Below, piece by piece: positions 7,540 through 16,083 of a stretch of 21,741 bases of DNA. Source of the stretch: an uncultured Vogesella sp. (GTDB taxonomy: Bacteria; Pseudomonadota; Gammaproteobacteria; Burkholderiales; Chromobacteriaceae); contig CAMLGD010000028.1 in assembly GCA_946479405.1 (NCBI GenBank), forward strand, positions 1 to 21,741, read 5' to 3'. Position 1 is the stretch's first letter; every line of letters starts with the position of its first letter. Below the pieces are notes generated by a model. The model did no database searches. It was not told the origin of the DNA and saw nothing but the letters and a program-made list of their open reading frames with translations. The position numbers and the translations under genes are program-made.

Positions 7540-7737
7540 ATGTATACCCTGCAAGTAGACAATATCGGCTGCGGCAGCTGTGTCGCCAAGATCAACCAGG
7601 CGCTGAAGGATCTGGATAGCCAGGCAGCGGTGGATATCGACCGCAGCAGTGGCCGCGCCAGTATCCGCACCGAAGAGACGCTGCAGAGCGTGTGCGATCT
7701 GCTGACCGATATGGGCTACCCGGCGCGCCCGCTGTAA
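7540..7737 (+). CDS. Small heavy-metal-associated (HMA) domain protein, CopZ-like copper chaperone
   Basis: The 65-residue protein is a single HMA ferredoxin-like domain, predicted to bind Cu(I) in the cytoplasm and pass it to a P-type ATPase or regulator. The metal motif is at the N terminus, MYTLQVDNIGCGSC, a CXXC with Gly in place of the common Met-x before the first Cys. The end, LLTDMGYPARPL, matches the usual domain end. The ATG at 7540 has an AAAGGA upstream; an upstream GTG at 7435 would read through the promoter and is rejected. A CueR-type promoter precedes it and a strong terminator follows, so it is its own transcript. CopA begins 158 bp further on. Confidence 0.85.
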   Translation: MYTLQVDNIGCGSCVAKINQALKDLDSQAAVDIDRSSGRASIRTEETLQSVCDLLTDMGYPARPL

Positions 7738-7754
7738 TTGCCGGCCTGCCCCAG

Positions 7755-7790
7755 CATGCCCCTGCCCTTGTGCAGGGGCATGTTGTTTTT
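7755..7790 (+). terminator. Rho-independent terminator after the HMA gene
   Basis: CATGCCCCTGC (7755-7765) and GCAGGGGCATG (7772-7782) form a perfect 11-bp stem with a 6-nt loop. TTGTTTTT (7783-7790) follows directly. It isolates the copZ-like transcript from the copA promoter just downstream. Confidence 0.92.
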
Positions 7791-7832
7791 GGGGCCGGAT
7801 GCCGGCCGCTAAAAAATTGCTGCAATCGGGGC

Positions 7833-7863
7833 TTGACCTTCCCATCGTGGCAAGGCCGATGCT
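7833..7863 (+). promoter_or_regulatory. CueR-type promoter/operator upstream of copA
   Basis: TTGACC (7833-7838) overlaps the dyad CTTCCC-ATCGT-GGCAAG (7838-7854). GATGCT (7858-7863) lies at 19-bp spacing as a -10. The core is almost identical to the site before the HMA gene, differing by one base within the dyad. This is the spacing CueR corrects by DNA distortion when copper is bound. Confidence 0.85.
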
Positions 7864-7895
7864 GACTTCACACCCTCGATAAAGGAGTCCGCATC

Positions 7896-10286
7896 ATGTC
7901 CCGTTCTGCCTCTGCAGCTGCCAGCCAGACCCTGCGCTTTCCCGTGCTGGGCATGACGTGCGCCAGCTGCGTTTCCCGCGTGGAGAAGGCCCTGCACCAG
8001 GTGCCGGGTATCCAGGCGGCCAGCGTCAACCTTGCCACCGAGTCCGTTACCCTGCACACCGGGCCGCATTTCGCGCTGGAGGCGGCGCATGCCGCCATTG
8101 CGCGTGCTGGCTACCAGGTTGCTAGCGACACGGTGCAGCTGGATATCCGCGGCATGAGCTGTGCCAGCTGCGTCAGCCGGGTGGAAAAAGCCCTGCTGGC
8201 CGTGGCGGGCGTGACTGCCGCCAGTGTCAATCTCGCCACCGAAACCGCCCGCGTCAGCTGGGCGGCTGGTGGCGACAATGCGCTGCTGCTGGCTGCCGTG
8301 GCGCGTGCCGGCTACCAGGCCAGCATCCGCGAGCAGGCGCAGGCGGCCCCGGCTGCGCAGCCTGTGCCGTGGTGGCCGGTGGCAGTGGCGGCCTTGCTGT
8401 CGCTGCCGCTGGTGTTGCCGATGTTCGGCGAACTGTTTGGCGAGCACTGGATGCTGCCGGCCTGGTTGCAGTTTGTGCTGGCAACCCCGGTGCAATTCTG
8501 GCTGGGGGCGCGCTTCTATCGTGCCGGCTGGAAGGCGCTGCAGGCGCGCAGCGGCAATATGGATCTGCTGGTAGCCATTGGCACCAGCGCGGCATACGGG
8601 CTGTCGCTGTACCAGTGGTGGCTGCATGCCGACCATGGCGGCGGGCATCTGTATTTCGAGGCGTCGGCGGTGGTGATCACCCTGGTGCTGCTGGGCAAAT
8701 GGCTGGAAGCACGCGCCAAGCAGCAGACCACGGCGGCGATTCGCGCACTGCAGGCGCTGCGGCCGGCCACAGCCAGGGTGCGCCGGCATGGCGTGGATCT
8801 GGATCTGCCGCTGGCGCAGGTGCAGCTGGCCGACCTGGTGGTGGTACGTCCGGGCGAGCGGGTGGCGGTGGATGGCGTGATCGTCGAGGGGCGCAGCCAG
8901 CTGGATGAATCCATGCTGACCGGCGAGAGCCTGCCGGTCAGCAAGCAGGCCGGCGATACCGTTACCGGCGGCGCCATCAACCACGACGGCCTGCTGCTGG
9001 TGGAAACCCGGGCGCTGGGCGAGGACAGCACCCTGGCCCGCATCATCCGCATGGTGGAGGATGCCCAGGCCGGCAAGGCGCCGGTGCAGCGGCTGGTGGA
9101 CCGGGTGAGCGCGGTGTTCGTGCCGGTGGTGCTGCTGATCGCCGTGCTCACGCTGGCTGGCTGGTGGTGGTTCAGTGGCGATGTCGAGCAGGCGATTCTC
9201 AATGCCGTAGCCGTGCTGGTGATTGCCTGTCCCTGTGCGCTGGGCCTGGCCACGCCCACTGCCATCATGGCCGGCACCGGCGTGGCGGCGCGGCATGGCA
9301 TGCTGATCAAGGATGCCGAGGCGCTGGAGCTGGCGCATGGCGTGCAGGTGGTGGCCTTCGACAAGACCGGCACCCTTACCGAGGGCAAGCCGCGGCTGTT
9401 GCACAGCATTGCGGCCAACGGCAACGAGCAGCAGTTGCTGCAGCTGGCCGCCAGTTTGCAGCAGGGCAGCGAGCACCCGCTGGCCAGAGCCGTGCTGCAG
9501 GCACTGCCGGAGGCACCCGCCAGCCGGGTGGCGCAGTTGCAGGCGCTGCCGGGGCGCGGGCTGCGCGGGCAGGTGGATGGCGTGGAATATCTGCTGGGTA
9601 ACCAGCGGCTGATGCAGGAGCACGGCATCAGCCTGTCGGCGCTGTACCGCTTTCAGCAGGAGGAAGAGCTGCTGGGCCGTACCGTGTCCTGGCTGGCCCG
9701 TGCCGGCGATGGCAAGCTGCTGGGCATGCTGTCGTTTGGCGACAGCATCAAGCCGGCCGCCGCGGCCGCCATCAGCCAGTTGCGCGCACTGGGCGTGCGC
9801 AGCGTGATGCTCTCCGGCGACAACCGGGCGGCGGCACGCCAGGTGGCGGATGCGCTGGGCATCGACGAAGTGATTGCCGAGGTGTTGCCGGGCGACAAGG
9901 CCGGTCATATCGCCCGCCTGCGCCAGGATGGCAGCCGCGTTGCCATGGTGGGGGACGGGGTCAACGATGCGCCGGCGCTGGCGGCGGCCGATGTCGGCAT
10001 GGCCATGGGCACCGGTACCGATGTGGCCATGCAGGCGGCGGGGGTAACGCTGATGCGCGGTGACCCTACGCTGGTGGCACAGGCCATTGCCATTTCGCGC
10101 CGTACCTATCGCAAGATCCGGCAGAACCTGTTCTGGGCATTTATCTTCAATCTGGTGGGTATTCCGCTGGCGGCGCTGGGCATGCTCAGCCCCATCGTGG
10201 CCGGGGCGGCTATGGCCTTGTCCAGTGTCAGCGTGGTATCCAATGCGCTGCTGCTGTACCGCTGGCGGCCGGCCAAGCAGCATTAA
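7896..10286 (+). CDS. copA: Cu(I)-exporting P1B-type ATPase CopA
   Basis: This 796-residue inner-membrane pump exports cytoplasmic Cu(I) at the cost of ATP. Two N-terminal HMA domains carry GMTCASC (residues 19-25) and GMSCASC (86-92). Membrane helices begin near residue 150. The intramembrane CPC is at 445-447 ([13 protein letters not shown]) and the phosphorylated Asp is in DKTGT at 489. The SEHPL motif of the nucleotide-binding domain, [16 protein letters not shown], and a C-terminal MAMSSVSV-like helix (here [18 protein letters not shown]) complete the P1B-1 pattern. Length matches bacterial CopA. The ATG at 7896 has an AAGGAG ribosome site 8 nt upstream. It is transcribed from its own CueR promoter, with cueR 62 bp downstream and probably co-transcribed. 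Confidence 0.97.
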   Translation: MSRSASAAASQTLRFPVLGMTCASCVSRVEKALHQVPGIQAASVNLATESVTLHTGPHFALEAAHAAIARAGYQVASDTVQLDIRGMSCASCVSRVEKALLAVAGVTAASVNLATETARVSWAAGGDNALLLAAVARAGYQASIREQAQAAPAAQPVPWWPVAVAALLSLPLVLPMFGELFGEHWMLPAWLQFVLATPVQFWLGARFYRAGWKALQARSGNMDLLVAIGTSAAYGLSLYQWWLHADHGGGHLYFEASAVVITLVLLGKWLEARAKQQTTAAIRALQALRPATARVRRHGVDLDLPLAQVQLADLVVVRPGERVAVDGVIVEGRSQLDESMLTGESLPVSKQAGDTVTGGAINHDGLLLVETRALGEDSTLARIIRMVEDAQAGKAPVQRLVDRVSAVFVPVVLLIAVLTLAGWWWFSGDVEQAILNAVAVLVIACPCALGLATPTAIMAGTGVAARHGMLIKDAEALELAHGVQVVAFDKTGTLTEGKPRLLHSIAANGNEQQLLQLAASLQQGSEHPLARAVLQALPEAPASRVAQLQALPGRGLRGQVDGVEYLLGNQRLMQEHGISLSALYRFQQEEELLGRTVSWLARAGDGKLLGMLSFGDSIKPAAAAAISQLRALGVRSVMLSGDNRAAARQVADALGIDEVIAEVLPGDKAGHIARLRQDGSRVAMVGDGVNDAPALAAADVGMAMGTGTDVAMQAAGVTLMRGDPTLVAQAIAISRRTYRKIRQNLFWAFIFNLVGIPLAALGMLSPIVAGAAMALSSVSVVSNALLLYRWRPAKQH

Positions 10287-10291
10287 ACCAA

Positions 10292-10311
10292 GGCGGGCCG
10301 CATGGCCTGCC
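10292..10311 (+). promoter_or_regulatory. Hairpin between copA and cueR
   Basis: GGCGGGCC (10292-10299) pairs with GGCCTGCC (10304-10311), including one G-U pair, around a 4-nt loop. There is no T-run, so full termination is unlikely. It could lower read-through from copA into cueR or protect the copA mRNA end. Confidence 0.4.
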
Positions 10312-10348
10312 TGTGTCATACCCTTGGTCATAAAAAGAGGAGCGAAGC

Positions 10349-10792
10349 ATGAATATCGGTCAGGCCGCTACTGCCAGCGGCGTTTCCGCCAAGATGGTCC
10401 GCCACTACGAAAGCATCGGCCTGATTGCGCCGGGCCAGCGCACGCAGGCGGGTTACCGGCAATACAGCGAGCGCGAGGTGCACCTGCTGCGTTTCATCCG
10501 CCAGGCGCGCAACCTGGGCTTTCCGTTGGAGCAGATTCGGGTGCTGCTGTCGCTATGGCAGGACACCGGCCGCGCCAGCGCCGATGTCAAAAGGTTGGCC
10601 GCAAGCCATATTGCCGGGCTGGACGAACGCATCCGGGCGCTGAGCGACATGCGAAATACCCTGCAGACCCTGGCCGATGCCTGCTCCGGCGACAGCCGGC
10701 CGGACTGCCCCATCCTGCAGGGACTGGCCGAGGAGCATGGCGGGCAGTGTGCTCACTATGCGGATACGGCTCACCCCGCAACCGGCGACTGA
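10349..10792 (+). CDS. cueR: CueR, MerR-family copper(I)-responsive regulator
   Basis: This 147-residue cytoplasmic activator senses Cu(I) (also Ag(I) and Au(I) in the family) and activates promoters with 19-bp spacers. The N-terminal winged helix-turn-helix is MNIGQAATASGVSAKMVRHY, with the typical GLIAPGQRTQAGYRQY wing. A dimerisation helix follows. The metal loop has Cys112 and Cys120 in ACSGDSRPDCPI (C-x7-C), and Ser77 in ASADVKR. The cysteine numbering equals that of E. coli CueR, and serine at 77 marks monovalent rather than divalent metal sensing. The ATG is preceded by GAGGAG. It follows copA, and two matching operators lie upstream of copA and the HMA gene. Its 3' end overlaps the convergent sensor-kinase gene by 22 bp. 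Confidence 0.95.
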   Translation: MNIGQAATASGVSAKMVRHYESIGLIAPGQRTQAGYRQYSEREVHLLRFIRQARNLGFPLEQIRVLLSLWQDTGRASADVKRLAASHIAGLDERIRALSDMRNTLQTLADACSGDSRPDCPILQGLAEEHGGQCAHYADTAHPATGD

Positions 10793-12153
10793 GCGGGAAA
10801 CCACAGGATGAAGCAGGTGCTGTTGTCGGTCGAGGTAACGCTGATGCGCCCGCCGTGCACTTCGGCAATCGAGCGGGTGATGGCCAGCCCCAGCCCGGCG
10901 CCATCGGCGTCGCCGGCCACGCGGGCGGGGTCGGCGCGGAAGAAGCGGTCGAACAGCCGTGGCAGCTGCTCCGGCGGTATGCAATTGCCGGCATTGCACA
11001 CCCGCACCGTGCTGCCAGTATCCTGCTGCACGATGTCTACAGTGACTACGCTGCCGGCCGGGGCATGGCGCAGCGCATTGGAGAGCAGGTTGCTCAACGC
11101 ACGGCGCAGCATCAGCCGGTCGCCCAGCAGCTGGCCGCTGCCGTGCCGCTGCAGGCAGATGGCCTTTTCTTCCGCCAGCGCATCGTAGAATTCCAGCAGC
11201 GCCGCCACTTCGTCCTCGATGGCAATTTGCTCCCGGCTTGGCAGCACCAGCCCGTGCTCGGCCTTGGCCAGGAACAGCATGTCCGACACCGTGCGCGCCA
11301 GCCGCTGGAACTCCTCGGCATTGGAGGCCAGGATGTCGCGGTATTCGTCGGCGCTGCGTGGCTGGGTAATGGCCACCTGGGTCTCGGTGAGCAGGTTGCT
11401 GATCGGGGTGCGCAATTCATGCGCGAGGTCGGAGGAAAACTCCGACAGCTTGCGAAAATCCTCTTGCAGCCGGCGCAGCATGGCGTTCAGTGATTCGGCC
11501 AGGTCGGCCATTTCCGGCGGCACCGAGTCCACCGGCATCTGGGTGTCCAGCTGCTGGCCGGTAATGGCCTGCGCCCTGGCCTTCATGGCGCGCAGCGGCG
11601 CCAGACCGTTGTGCGCCACCCACCAGGCCAACACGCCCCCCAGCAAGGCCGATAGCAGGATGTATACCAGCAGCGACTGGCCGATCAGGTGCATGAAGTG
11701 CTCATGCCGGCCGGTATCGATTGCCGCGCAAATGGTCAGCCCGGTGCGCTGTTTGTCCGCCAGCCGGCCGCTGCTGCACATGCCGTGGTAGTTGGCATCC
11801 GCATGCTGCCAGCGCAGCATCTGCCGGCCATCGCTGCTGCCGGCCGGGAAATAGAAGCCGGTCGGCGCTTGCGAGGCATACACCGGGTAGCCCTGCCGCT
11901 GCAGCTGCACATACAGGTCGCGGTGGTTGTGCACCACGTCGTCCAGCCGTGCGGCCAACGCTCCCAGGTCCGGCGAGGTGCGCATCACCTCGCGGATCAG
12001 CCCCAGCTTGTCGCGCAGGTCGTCGGCATCCTGCTCGGCAAAATGGCGGTTTACCATCACGCCTACCAGCAGCCCAAGCCCCGCCAGCAGCAGCACGGAA
12101 ACCAGCGCGTACAGCAGCGTCAGCCGCGCGGTGAGCGACAGGCGGCGGCTCAT
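10771..12153 (-). CDS. Heavy-metal sensor histidine kinase, CusS/CopS-like
   Basis: The 460-residue inner-membrane kinase probably senses periplasmic copper or silver. The first membrane helix is at about 10-33 ([20 protein letters not shown]). A periplasmic domain of roughly 130 residues follows, then a second helix at about 160-180 ([20 protein letters not shown]) and a HAMP region starting GLAPLRAM. The phospho-acceptor His245 is in [16 protein letters not shown]. The ATPase domain has the N box ([15 protein letters not shown]), the F-box-like [12 protein letters not shown] and the G box [18 protein letters not shown]. Start and stop overlap by ATGA with the upstream regulator gene (4 bp), indicating translational coupling. 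The 3' end overlaps convergent cueR by 22 bp, leaving no space for a terminator. Confidence 0.93.
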   Translation of the reverse strand: MSRRLSLTARLTLLYALVSVLLLAGLGLLVGVMVNRHFAEQDADDLRDKLGLIREVMRTSPDLGALAARLDDVVHNHRDLYVQLQRQGYPVYASQAPTGFYFPAGSSDGRQMLRWQHADANYHGMCSSGRLADKQRTGLTICAAIDTGRHEHFMHLIGQSLLVYILLSALLGGVLAWWVAHNGLAPLRAMKARAQAITGQQLDTQMPVDSVPPEMADLAESLNAMLRRLQEDFRKLSEFSSDLAHELRTPISNLLTETQVAITQPRSADEYRDILASNAEEFQRLARTVSDMLFLAKAEHGLVLPSREQIAIEDEVAALLEFYDALAEEKAICLQRHGSGQLLGDRLMLRRALSNLLSNALRHAPAGSVVTVDIVQQDTGSTVRVCNAGNCIPPEQLPRLFDRFFRADPARVAGDADGAGLGLAITRSIAEVHGGRISVTSTDNSTCFILWFPAQSPVAG

Positions 12154-12836
12154 GCGCCGGCCTCCGGTATTTCCAGCACGTAGCCCATGCCGCGCACGGT
12201 GTGGATCAGCCGTGGCTCGAAGCCGTCATCCACCTTTGCCCGCAGCCGGCGCACGGCGACGTCGATCACATTGGTATCGCTGTCGAAATTCATGTCCCAC
12301 ACCTGCGAGGCAATCAGGCTGCGCGGCAATACCTCGCCCTGGCGGCGCATCAGCAGCTCCAGCAGGCCGAACTCCTTGGCGGTGAGGGTGATGCGCTTGC
12401 CATCGCGGCTGACGCGGCGGCGCAGCAGGTCCAGCTCCAGGCCGGCAATCTGCAGGGTGGTAGCCTCTACCGTGCCACGGCCACGGCGCAGGATGGTGCG
12501 CACCCGCGCCAGCAGCTCGGCAAAGGAAAACGGCTTTACCAGGTAGTCGTCCGCGCCCAGCTCCAAGCCCTTTACCCGGTCTTCCACCTGGTCGCGGGCG
12601 GTCAGGAACAACACCGGCATGGTCTTGTGCTGCAGCCGCAGCCGGGTGAGCACCTGCCAGCCGTCCATGCCCGGCAGCATCACGTCCAGAATCAGCAGGT
12701 CGTGCCCGCCCTCCAGCGCCAGGTGCAGCCCTTCCAGGCCGTCATGCGCTAGGTCCACGGCAAACCCCGCCTCCCGCAAGCCCTGGCGCAGGTACTCGCC
12801 GGTCTTGATCTCATCTTCGACAATCAGAATCTTCAT
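12150..12836 (-). CDS. OmpR-family response regulator, CusR/CopR-like
   Basis: The 228-residue regulator pairs with the adjacent kinase. The receiver domain starts [20 protein letters not shown], has the phospho-acceptor Asp51 in [14 protein letters not shown] and the conserved Lys in [18 protein letters not shown]. The C-terminal winged-helix DNA-binding domain includes [20 protein letters not shown] and [16 protein letters not shown], ending in the family's typical [11 protein letters not shown]. Length and Asp position match CusR. The ATG at 12836 is chosen because the family begins with MKILIVEDE; an ATG two codons upstream (12842) is possible. It is divergent from the multicopper-oxidase operon across a 189-bp gap holding a copper-box-like dyad. 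Confidence 0.94.
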   Translation of the reverse strand: MKILIVEDEIKTGEYLRQGLREAGFAVDLAHDGLEGLHLALEGGHDLLILDVMLPGMDGWQVLTRLRLQHKTMPVLFLTARDQVEDRVKGLELGADDYLVKPFSFAELLARVRTILRRGRGTVEATTLQIAGLELDLLRRRVSRDGKRITLTAKEFGLLELLMRRQGEVLPRSLIASQVWDMNFDSDTNVIDVAVRRLRAKVDDGFEPRLIHTVRGMGYVLEIPEAGA

Positions 12837-12891
12837 CGTCATTTCCCATCCACAGCCCATAGTTTGCCACTGCCAGCGCGCCGCTGCGTCA

Positions 12892-12919
12892 GATGACAGA
12901 TTTGTAATCTGGCTGTCAG
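12892..12919. promoter_or_regulatory. Copper-box-like operator for the CopR/CusR-type regulator
   Basis: GATGACA-GATT-TGTAATC (12892-12909) is an inverted repeat with one mismatch. It closely resembles the ACA...TGTAAT-type cop/cus boxes bound by CopR/CusR. A second, nested dyad pairs TGACAG (12894-12899) with CTGTCA (12913-12918). The site lies between the divergent regulator gene and the oxidase operon, so one site could serve both. No convincing -35/-10 pair was seen on either side. Confidence 0.65.
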
Positions 12920-13025
12920 TTTGCTGTTGGCCGCAGCGCGCCACACTGGCGCTACCAGAAACAGCATCTGCATTCCCGCCGCCGCGCCCGGTGCCACCGG
13001 CGCAGGCAGGGAAGGAGCCCCAAAC

Positions 13026-14108
13026 ATGAAGTCACACCAACTGCTGCTGTTCGCACTGCCGCTGTTTGCCAGCATGGCACAGGCACAGCAGCCGCCCGAA
13101 AGCGCATGGCGCGCGGCCAACCAGCGGGTGGCCGAGTTTCCGCGCGGCCACGCCGATGTATTGAAGTGGGAGCAGGCACACCTCGCCGCCGCCACTGCCG
13201 CTTCTGCCACCCCCGCCACGCTGGTGCTGAATACGCTTGCCGACGGAGTGCGCCTCGCTTGGCTGGCCCACCCGAACCTCGCTAAGCCGTTGTCACAACT
13301 GGGGCGAGATGATGCTGCGCTACTGGCCACTGGTCAGTGGCAGGCATTGTCTGCTGCCAAGCTGCGCCGAATTGAAGATGTCGCGGAAGTCATCGAAGTC
13401 GCTCACACCACTCGTAAAATCCAACTGGCCGCAATAGCTGTTGAGCAGGCCTTGCCCTATCAGCAGCAAGCCTTGCAGGCGGCGGAGGCGGCGGCAGAGC
13501 TGGGCGCGCGCATGGCGCAGACCGGCAACTGGAGCCAGCTGCAGGCTGCCCAGCGCAAGCTGGTGCTGATGGGCGCTGAGCAGCAATGGCAGCGTAGCCA
13601 GTACGGCGCGGTGCAAAGCCGTGCCAGTGTGCTCAAGGCGCTGCAGCAATGGCTACGCAGCGCTCCGCAAACGCTGCAACTACCTTCGGCTCTGCCCGGG
13701 TTGCCAGCGGTGCCACTGGCCGAACAAGCAGTGCAGAGTCGCCTGACACAAGTCTCCGGCACGCTTGCCAGCCGCGAGCAGATCGCCATGCGTGCCAATG
13801 CCGCGCTGGCCTACCGTGCCTACAGCACCGCCTATGCGTTGGCCAGCAGCCAGCAAGGCCTGCTCAAGCTGCGGCAGTTCATCTACGACGAAACCGTGCT
13901 GCGCTACAACGGCATGTTGCTGAACAGCTGGGAGTTGCTGGATGAAGCGCGGGCACTGGCCGAGGCCAACGTGAATGTCATTGACGCCCTGCGCGACTTC
14001 TGGCTGGCGGAGGCAGACCTGCAGCTGGTGCTGCTGGGTGGGCAGCCAGAAAGCTTTGTCACCTTGGCCGCAGGCGGTGGCGACAGCCCTGCCGCGGCAG
14101 GGCATTGA
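13026..14108 (+). CDS. TolC-like outer-membrane efflux family protein of the copper operon
   Basis: The 360-residue exported protein has a signal peptide, [20 protein letters not shown], cleaved before QQPP; the frame extends 35 codons upstream but has no matching ribosome site, while GGAG precedes 13026. The body is almost wholly helical and rich in Ala, Gln and Leu, with long coiled-coil-like stretches. The C-terminal segment, [20 protein letters not shown] followed by [19 protein letters not shown], is the TolC-family repeat. It is shorter than typical TolC or CusC (about 430-470) and lacks an N-terminal lipobox Cys. No RND pump or membrane-fusion partner is encoded in the window. It is first in the oxidase operon, 11 bp before the oxidase gene. 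A role in copper export across the outer membrane is inferred from context. Confidence 0.75.
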   Translation: MKSHQLLLFALPLFASMAQAQQPPESAWRAANQRVAEFPRGHADVLKWEQAHLAAATAASATPATLVLNTLADGVRLAWLAHPNLAKPLSQLGRDDAALLATGQWQALSAAKLRRIEDVAEVIEVAHTTRKIQLAAIAVEQALPYQQQALQAAEAAAELGARMAQTGNWSQLQAAQRKLVLMGAEQQWQRSQYGAVQSRASVLKALQQWLRSAPQTLQLPSALPGLPAVPLAEQAVQSRLTQVSGTLASREQIAMRANAALAYRAYSTAYALASSQQGLLKLRQFIYDETVLRYNGMLLNSWELLDEARALAEANVNVIDALRDFWLAEADLQLVLLGGQPESFVTLAAGGGDSPAAAGH

Positions 14109-14119
14109 AAGGATAGTGC

Positions 14120-15508
14120 ATGAATATCGACTCCTCCCGCCGCCAGTTCTTTGCCGGTGCTGCGACTGCGGTAGTTGGCGCCACCGTAGCGCGTTCGGCG
14201 TTGGCCGCACTGCCGGAGGCGGTGATCCAGACCTCGGTGGAAACCGCGCCGCCGCTGATGCCGGAAAACGGCCGCCCCTACAACCCGGTGGTCACCCTGA
14301 ACGGCTGGACCTTGCCGTGGCGCATGAACAACTGCGTCAAGGAATTCCACCTGGTGGCCGAGCCGGTGGAGCGCGAGATGGCGCCCGGCTTCACTGCCCA
14401 GCTGTGGGGCTACAACGGCCAGAGCCCGGGCCCGACTATCGAAGTGGTGGAGGGCGACCGGGTGCGCATCTTCGTCACCAACAAGCTGCCGGAGCATACC
14501 AGCGTTCACTGGCACGGCCAGCGGCTGCCAAACGGCATGGATGGCGTTTCCGGCCTGACCCAGCGCAGCATCAAGCCTGGCAAGACCTTCGTTTACGAGT
14601 TCGTGGCGCGGCGCCCCGGCACCTTCATGTATCACCCGCATGCCGACGAGATGGTGCAGATGGCGATGGGCATGCATGGCTTCTGGGTGACGCACCCCAA
14701 GGGCAAGCACCCGCTGATCGACGAGGTGGACCGCGACTTCTGCTTCCTGCTCAATGCCTTCGACGTGGAGCCGGGCAGCAGAACGCCCAAGGTGAACACC
14801 ATGACCGATTTCAATATCTGGGCATGGAACAGCCGTATCTTTCCGGGCATCGATTCGCTGAATGTGCGCCTGAACGACAAGGTGCGCATCCGGGTGGGCA
14901 ACCTGACCATGACCAACCACCCGATTCACCTGCACGGACACGAATTCCAGGTTACCGGCACCGATGGCGGGCCGACGCCAAAATCCACGCGCTGGCACGA
15001 AGTGACCACCGACATTGCCGTGGGGCAGATGCGGCAGCTGGAGTTCATCGCGGACGAGGAAGGCGACTGGGCGATCCACTGCCACAAGAGCCACCACACC
15101 ATGAATGCCATGGGGCACGATGTGCCGACCATGATCGGCGTGGATCACCGCGGGCTGGTGGGCAAGATCCAGCAGGTGGCGCCCGACTACATGCTGATGG
15201 GCGAGCGCGGCATGGCCGACATGGGCGAGATGGAGATGCCGATTCCAGACAACACCGCGCCGATGATGACCGGGCAGGGGCCATTCGGCGCGCTGGAGAT
15301 GGGCGGCATGTTCAGCGTGCTGAAAGTACGCAAGGACCAACCTGCCGGCAGCTACAAAGATCCGGGCTGGTTCCGCCACCCGGCAGGCACGGTGGCTTAC
15401 GAATACACCGGTGAACTACCGGCGACGACACGCCAGCCGGCTGCGGCCAACCCTGCCGCGGCCACGGTCAAGGCCAAAAAACCGGGCACGCACCCGGAGC
15501 AACACTAA
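14120..15508 (+). CDS. Two-domain multicopper oxidase (periplasmic Cu(I) oxidase), Tat-exported
   Basis: The 462-residue enzyme is expected to oxidise Cu(I) to less toxic Cu(II), reducing oxygen to water. A Tat signal is evident (SRRQFFAGAATAVVG, ending ALA). The four copper-ligand blocks are complete: HWHG at 130-133, HPH at 172-174, HPIHLHGHEF at 267-276, and HCHKSHHTMNAM at 320-331 with the type-1 Cys321, His326 and Met331. Only two cupredoxin domains fit, and the type-1 Cys is in the second, the layout called type B two-domain oxidase; PcoA/CopA-type oxidases are near 600 residues. A Met-rich stretch (about 357-405, e.g. MGEMEMPIPD) may bind substrate copper. The C-terminal 40 residues are Ala/Pro/Lys-rich and probably disordered. 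Confidence 0.92.
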   Translation: MNIDSSRRQFFAGAATAVVGATVARSALAALPEAVIQTSVETAPPLMPENGRPYNPVVTLNGWTLPWRMNNCVKEFHLVAEPVEREMAPGFTAQLWGYNGQSPGPTIEVVEGDRVRIFVTNKLPEHTSVHWHGQRLPNGMDGVSGLTQRSIKPGKTFVYEFVARRPGTFMYHPHADEMVQMAMGMHGFWVTHPKGKHPLIDEVDRDFCFLLNAFDVEPGSRTPKVNTMTDFNIWAWNSRIFPGIDSLNVRLNDKVRIRVGNLTMTNHPIHLHGHEFQVTGTDGGPTPKSTRWHEVTTDIAVGQMRQLEFIADEEGDWAIHCHKSHHTMNAMGHDVPTMIGVDHRGLVGKIQQVAPDYMLMGERGMADMGEMEMPIPDNTAPMMTGQGPFGALEMGGMFSVLKVRKDQPAGSYKDPGWFRHPAGTVAYEYTGELPATTRQPAAANPAAATVKAKKPGTHPEQH

Positions 15509-15534
15509 CCACACCCTCATCAGGAAAGCACGGC

Positions 15535-16011
15535 ATGAAAACCACCCACCACCTTTTCGCTATTCCCTTGCTGGTCGGCCTGGGCATTGCCCCGGCGCTG
15601 GCCAGCGGCAGCCATGCCGGCGGCCACGGTGAAAGTGCCATCGGTCAGCCGGGCAAGGCCGCCAGTGTCACCCGCACCATTGCGGTAGACATGTCTGACA
15701 ATATGCGTTTTTCCATGCCGCTGATTAGCGTGAAGCAGGGCGAAACCATCCGCTTCGTGGTCAGAAACCTGGGCAAGGTAAAGCACGAATTCAGCCTGGG
15801 TACCGAGCAGGAACTACTGGAACACTACGAAGTGATGAAGAAATTCCCGGACATGGAGCATGACGAGCCGAGCAAGGTATCGCTGGCACCGGGTGCCAAG
15901 GGCGAGGTGATCTGGCACTTCAGCAAGGCCGGCACGGTCAACTTTGCCTGCCTGCACCCCGGCCATTACGATGCTGGCATGAAGGGCCAGGTCCAGGTGG
16001 CGAAACAATAA
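15535..16011 (+). CDS. Periplasmic cupredoxin (plastocyanin/azurin-like copper protein)
   Basis: The 158-residue exported protein is a type-1 blue-copper domain. The signal peptide is MKTTHHLFAIPLLVGLGIAP followed by ALA and SGSHAGGHG. A His/Gly-rich linker precedes the domain. The type-1 ligands are His84 in KVKHEFSLG, Cys139 in FACLHPGHYDAGM, His144 and Met149, with the standard C-x4-H-x4-M spacing. AGGAAAG precedes the start. It lies 26 bp after the oxidase gene. It could accept electrons from the oxidase substrate or from Cu(I) itself, or hand copper to the oxidase. Such proteins accompany copper oxidases in many proteobacterial copper clusters. Confidence 0.92.
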   Translation: MKTTHHLFAIPLLVGLGIAPALASGSHAGGHGESAIGQPGKAASVTRTIAVDMSDNMRFSMPLISVKQGETIRFVVRNLGKVKHEFSLGTEQELLEHYEVMKKFPDMEHDEPSKVSLAPGAKGEVIWHFSKAGTVNFACLHPGHYDAGMKGQVQVAKQ

Positions 16012-16083
16012 CGCAGCCCGCGGGCCAGCTTGCTGCGGCAGCTTGGCCGCAACCCGATTTGCAATCTTATGGAGCATGACCAC

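Noticed and set aside
7809..10331. Very long minus-strand open frame (840 codons) opposite copA
   Set aside because: Its translation is His/Gln/Arg/Gly-rich without domains, and copA on the other strand has every ATPase motif. Long antisense frames are expected in GC-rich genes.
10060..11493. 477-codon plus-strand frame across copA, cueR and the kinase
   Set aside because: It crosses three well-supported genes in a wrong frame and shows no protein-like features.
12921..13025. Upstream start for the TolC-like gene
   Set aside because: It would hide the signal peptide internally and overlaps the regulatory region; ATG 13026 has GGAG and a proper signal peptide.
13904..15379. 491-codon minus-strand open frame opposite the oxidase gene
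   Set aside because: The plus strand holds all copper-ligand motifs; the antisense product is His-rich only because of complementary codons.
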